NCBI GenBank assembly: GCA_002049455.2
Contig: KV919074.1
Location: 25,359 to 89,358 of the forward strand
Length of the DNA stretch: 64,000 nucleotides
Source: Porphyra umbilicalis
Taxonomy: Eukaryota > Rhodophyta > Bangiophyceae > Bangiales > Bangiaceae
Reading direction: 5' to 3'
Shown: positions 60,367 through 64,000 of the stretch, piece after piece
Numbering within the stretch: position 1 is the stretch's first letter
Layout of the letters: each line of letters starts with the position of its first letter
Notes under the pieces: model-generated
Told to the model about the DNA's origin: nothing
Databases searched by the model: none
What the model saw: the letters and a program-made list of their open reading frames with translations, nothing else
Position numbers and translations under genes: made by a program

Positions 60367-62677
60367 ATGCTCACCCTCCCCGGCACCCTCCTCCGCGACG
60401 CGCGCGCGCGCGCCACGCGCGCCCGCCACGCGCGCGCGGTCCGCGTGCGCGCCGCCGAAAAAGCGGCCGCCGCCGCCGCCGCTGCCGTTGCCCTCACGGA
60501 CCGGACGGCCCCCCCCGCCGCCGACGGCGTCGTCGACGCGCCCGACGCTGTGCGGCGGCTGACGGCGTCGACGGCCGGCGCGGACGGGGCGGCGGGGGCG
60601 GGCGGCGGCGGCGGCGGCGGCGCTCGGCGTGGCCGCCGCCGCGCCGGCGGCCGCGGCCGCCGCCCGACGGTAGGGGCCGCTCCTCCCTCGACGCCGCCGA
60701 CGGCGGGGCGGTGCCGAGTGACACGGACGAGGGTGGGGGGGGGGGACGGGGGGGCGCCGCGCCTCCCTCCAACTGCCCCCCCGCGTCGGCTGCGTCGGCC
60801 GCCGCACGCCGCTCGGCGGGCGCGCGCCGACGGCCGCCGAGGCGGCCGCCGCGGCCGCCGCCGACCGCCCGCCGTGGCCGGCGCCGGGGGAGCCCCGCAC
60901 GCTGTCGCCGGCGTTTCCCCCGCCGTCCCCGCCGCCGTCGCCGCGGCTGCCGTCGGCGGACGACCGTGGCGGGGGTGGCGGCGGCGGCGGCGGGCGCGTC
61001 CGTGGCGCCCCGCCGCCGCCGCCGCCGCCGCCGCCGCCCTCATCGACGGCCCGCGCGCGGCGGTCGACGGGGAGCACCGACGGGTCGACGTGCTCCGCGT
61101 GGGACGACTCGACGGTGACGCGGGGGTCGGCGGGCGGCGGCGCGGCCGCCGCCGACGGGGTGCCCGCCCCCCCCGGGGGCGGTGGGCGACGCCGACCCCC
61201 CCCCGAGTGCGGCGCTGCCGCCATCGCGGCGCCTCCGCCCGCTGCCGCCCTTTCCCCCCGCCTCCCCGTCGGGTGCCGCCGCCGACGTGGCGGGCGTCTC
61301 CTCCTCCTTCTCCGACTTGTCCGACTTGTCCGCCGCCTCGGCGGTGCCCGTGTCGTGGGCCGACGCGCCGGCGGCGGGGTGGGGGGGGGGGGGGGGGGGG
61401 CGTCGACAACGACCGCCGCGTCGACGCTGCCGCCGCCGCCGCCGCCGCCGCCGCCGACGCCGCCGCCGCTCGACGTGAGCTTCACCCTCGTGTGGCCCGT
61501 GCCGCCGCGGCACCCGGTGCACGCCGAGTTGGTGCCCCCCGCCGGCGGCGGGCGCACGCACACGGAATCCCTGCGCCTGCACGCGGGCTCGTCTGTGACT
61601 GCCTTTGCGCGGCCGCTGACGCTGCCGTGGCCCGGCAGCGGCGGTGGGGGTGGGGGTGGGGGTGCTGGTGGGGGTGGTGGTGATGGTGGTGGTGGTAGTG
61701 GGGCGACGCCCCCCCCCCCCCCCCCCTGCACCCTCCGCCTGTGCGTGACGACCGTCGACGGGCGGACGCACGTGCTCGGTGCGGCGTCCATTGACGGGTC
61801 TGCGCTCTTTGCAGACCCCGCCTCCCAAGCCGTTGCCGACATTATCGACGTGGACGACGGGGAGCTGCTCGGCCGCGCCGTCCTCGTCGTGCGCCCGCGC
61901 ACCGCGGGCGGCGTCACCGCCGCCATTGTCGGCCCCGTGGGGGGGTGCGTCGAAGTCGCCGCGCGGCGGCTGCTGCGGCCCCGCGGGGGGCGGGGGGGGA
62001 CCCCGTCCCGACGTGGCAGCTGCTCGGCCGCCTCGGCGGTCCGTCGGGCGGGGGGGGGGGGTGGGGGCCACCCCCCCCCGCCGCTGCCGCCGCCGCCGCC
62101 GCGGGTGCCCCCGGGGTTGCCCCCCGCCGCCGCCGCGCCGCCCCCCCACGCGTATGGGCGGGTGCGGCTGCCGCCGGCGGGGCGGGTGCGGGTGCTCATC
62201 CGGGGTCCCCCCGACGGGGACGGGGACGACGGGGGCGCCGTCGTTGCCGCCGCCCAAGTCGACGCCGCGTGGCTCGCCGCCGCCCCCGTCGGCGCCGCCG
62301 TCGACGGGCGGGCGGGGGCGGCGGCGGGGGGCGGCGGCGGCGGCGGCGGCGGCAGCGACGGCGGGGGTGATGGCGACGGCGGCGGCGGGGGCGGCGTGCC
62401 GCCGAGCCGCTGGCTCCTCATCCTCGCCGCCCGCGACGGCCGCGGCGGCGTCACCGTCGCCCTCGCCGACCGGGCCGACGTGGTGCGGCAGGCGGCGGGG
62501 GAGGCGCGCACGGGCGTCGGCGCGCGGGCGGTCGTGCGGGGGCGCCGGTGGTTGGGCGGCGGGCGGGGGGGGGGCGCGCCCGCCGGGGGGGGGGGCTCGT
62601 CCGAGTCCGACTCGGACGCGGGGTCAGAGGTGGAGGAGCACTGGCCGCGGCGGCGGGGGCAGCGCCGGTGGCGGTGA
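60367..62677 (+). CDS. Gly/Ala/Pro-rich protein of unknown function, several apparent frame changes
   Basis: A T-poor, C-rich leader ends in CCACGATG at 60367, a plausible start (MLTLPGTLLRDARARATR). Protein-like stretches then appear in different frames: SSLDAADGGAVPSDTDEGG (about 60680), GSTDGSTCSAWDDSTVTRG (about 61080), ADVAGVSSSFSDLSDLSAASAVPVSWADA (about 61290), LDVSFTLVWPVPPRHPVHAEL through LRLCVTTVDGRTHVLGAASIDGSALF to GELLGRAVLVV (61470-61890), and VPTWQLLGRLGG (about 62010). The last frame gives RWLLILAARDGRGGVTVALADRADVV and an acidic Ser-rich tail, with a stop at 62675-62677. Switches lie next to G- or C-runs, including a 20-G run at 61381-61400. The beta-rich part near 61470-61890 could be a C2-like domain, but I cannot support it. 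An intron or assembly errors could explain the breaks. Confidence 0.5.
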
Positions 62678-63387
62678 GGAGCGCAGCGACAAGAAGCAAA
62701 GAAAAAGGAGGAAAAAAATTACGGTGCATTTTCGACCCGCCCCCCCCACGACCAAAACGACTCGACGCGCCCGTGGGAGCGCCTGCATGTACAGTACTCC
62801 TACCCCAGTCGAGGCACCCGCCCCACCACGCGCCGTCGCCGCGCTGCGGTGCGCCCCCTGTCGTCTGGAGCGGCTCGGCGCGCACCACCGCCGCTGCCAA
62901 GACGCTGGCGGTGGGGGCCACGGGGTGCTGGGCGAGGGGGTGTGAACGGATTCGAGGCTCAAAAGGCGGCACCCACCGGGGGCACGCCCCCCCTCCACAC
63001 GGGCAACCATGCACGGCTGGTCGCCATGGCGGAGCGACAGAGCCGCGGGGGGCGGGGCAGAGGCGAGCCGAGTGGAAAAAAAAAAAACCAGCCAGTCGGA
63101 CCGCGGCGCGACCGCCGCGGTCCGTAGCAACTACCCGGCGGCGCCGCCTCGGCGTTGGCAAGACCGCGGCCGCCCTCCCCCCCCGCCACGCCGCGTGGCC
63201 CGTCGGCGGTCGCGGAGGGGGGTGGCGGCCTGCACCCCTACGCTCCCTCTGCCGCGCGGCGGCGCGCCCGTCCACAACCACCGCCGCACGACCACGCGCG
63301 TCGGCGGCTCTACCCCCCCGCCCGCCACGCCCCGCGGCACCCCCCGCCCCCCCCCCACGCAACCCCCCCCCCCCCCCCGCCCCCCAA
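62678..63387. other. Intergenic between convergent genes
   Basis: GC-rich with C- and G-runs and an A-run near 63075. No conserved frame is seen. Confidence 0.5.
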
Positions 63388-63986
63388 TTAGAGGGTTTCG
63401 GGCACTTTCAGGTTGACGCTCGCCACGTCGAGCAGCCCCTTGTCCTTGAGCTTTGGCGCCCACCGCATGGGCTCCTTGACGCCCCGCGCGGCGAGCACCG
63501 CCTCCACCTCCCCCTGCACGCGGCGGCACACGCGCTTGAGTACCTTGGCCGTTTCCGCGTCGAGCGCGCACTCGTCGAGGGCCTCCAGCTCGGCGGCGGA
63601 GAGGACAACGCCCGACCCCGCCCACCGCACGTCCACGGGCTTTTCCCACCGCGCCTGCTCGTCGCCCCCGTCATTGCCCGGGGGGGGTCCCCCGAGCTCC
63701 CCCGCCCACGCGCCGAGGATGTCGTCAAAGGCGGTGCGCGACGGGCGCGGCAGCGCCAACAGGCGGTACGCGTGGCACGCCGACGGCCGCCGGCCGAGGT
63801 GCATGCGGAGGCTGTTGTGGACGTCGCGGGATTTGCCGAGGTAGACGACCGAGCCGGCGCCGTCATAGATGGCATAGACGCCCGTCTTGGCCGCCGCGTC
63901 CGCGTAGGGGATCAAGCCGGTGGCGGGGTCGATGTACGGGTGCAGGGGGAGGGAGGCGAGGGGGGGGGGGGGGGGGGGGTTGCCAT
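63388..63986 (-). CDS. GIY-YIG nuclease-domain protein
   Basis: The frame from about 63960 down to the stop at 63388 encodes LPLHPYIDPATGLIPYADAAAKTGVYAIYDGAGSVVYLGKSRDV, in which GVYAIY...VVYLGKS is the GIY-YIG catalytic signature with the following R. Later RMHLGRR and KVLKRVCRRVQGEVEAVL are present, and the protein ends ASVNLKVPETL. The total is about 190 residues, the size of single-domain algal and cyanobacterial GIY-YIG proteins. The best start is the ATG at 63986 (ACCATGGCAACC), but a 20-base run (G on the plus strand, 63960-63979) puts it out of frame by one or two bases, probably a homopolymer length error. Such proteins cut or trim DNA, but the exact role is unknown. The gene is complete within a few bases of the window edge. 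Confidence 0.78.
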
Positions 63987-64000
63987 GGTGGGGGGGGGGG

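Noticed and set aside
60181-62511. A 776-residue minus-strand open frame
   Set aside because: Pro/Arg-rich low complexity opposite the Gly-rich plus-strand gene; no conserved motif and no convincing start.
1-64000. CRISPR arrays, bacterial operons, rRNA and tRNA genes
   Set aside because: No spacer-repeat arrays, no Shine-Dalgarno-spaced gene clusters and no rRNA-like sequence were seen. No tRNA T-arm/anticodon pattern could be recognised by eye; a covariance-model scan would be needed to exclude tRNAs.

Overview
The window is nuclear eukaryotic DNA. It is very GC-rich, with long Gly/Ala/Pro-coding runs, G-homopolymers and GC-triplet repeats. Genes have no or few introns (72-302 nt, GT-AG, one apparent GC-AG). 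The gene content (a Leloir-pathway galactose enzyme, a GT61 glycosyltransferase, an ABCG half-transporter, PIF/Harbinger and Tnp2-type transposons) and base composition would fit a bangiophyte red alga of the Porphyra/Pyropia type. The organism is inferred, not proven.

The left third (1-22 kb) is transposon territory. A 3.7-kb decayed Harbinger element (1219-4896, TCA target duplication) carries a truncated transposase. It is followed by two copies of a 184-bp direct repeat, a broken Tnp2 (CACTA/En-Spm-like) transposase (8633-11056, minus) and a second-lineage Harbinger relic (11902-12648, minus). A structurally complete 8984-bp PIF/Harbinger element lies at 12941-21924. It has 31-bp terminal inverted repeats and flanking TTA target duplications. 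Inside are an intact DDE transposase (+), a convergent Myb/SANT-like accessory gene (-), and upstream of that gene a long Gln/Pro/Gly-repeat ORF broken by one nonsense codon.

The middle (23.7-41.4 kb) is a normal gene block. Two paralogous UBA/CUE-like plus Gly/Gln-rich genes (23698-27284 + and 35592-38697 -) face each other and enclose a P-loop NTPase, a GT61 glycosyltransferase and galactose-1-phosphate uridylyltransferase. An ABCG half-transporter follows on the minus strand. A roughly 1-kb MITE-like element with imperfect terminal inverted repeats lies just upstream of it.

The right third (43-64 kb) is extremely GC-rich. It holds an allantoinase-like exon, a secreted kinase-fold-like protein, a spliced M17 leucyl aminopeptidase whose exon 1 carries two compensating frameshifts and a metal-ligand substitution, an EF-hand membrane protein, an unrecognised Gly-rich protein, and a GIY-YIG nuclease-domain gene at the right edge. 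Several of these change frame at or near long G-runs, which points to homopolymer assembly errors, true decay or slippage. The present sequence cannot separate these.
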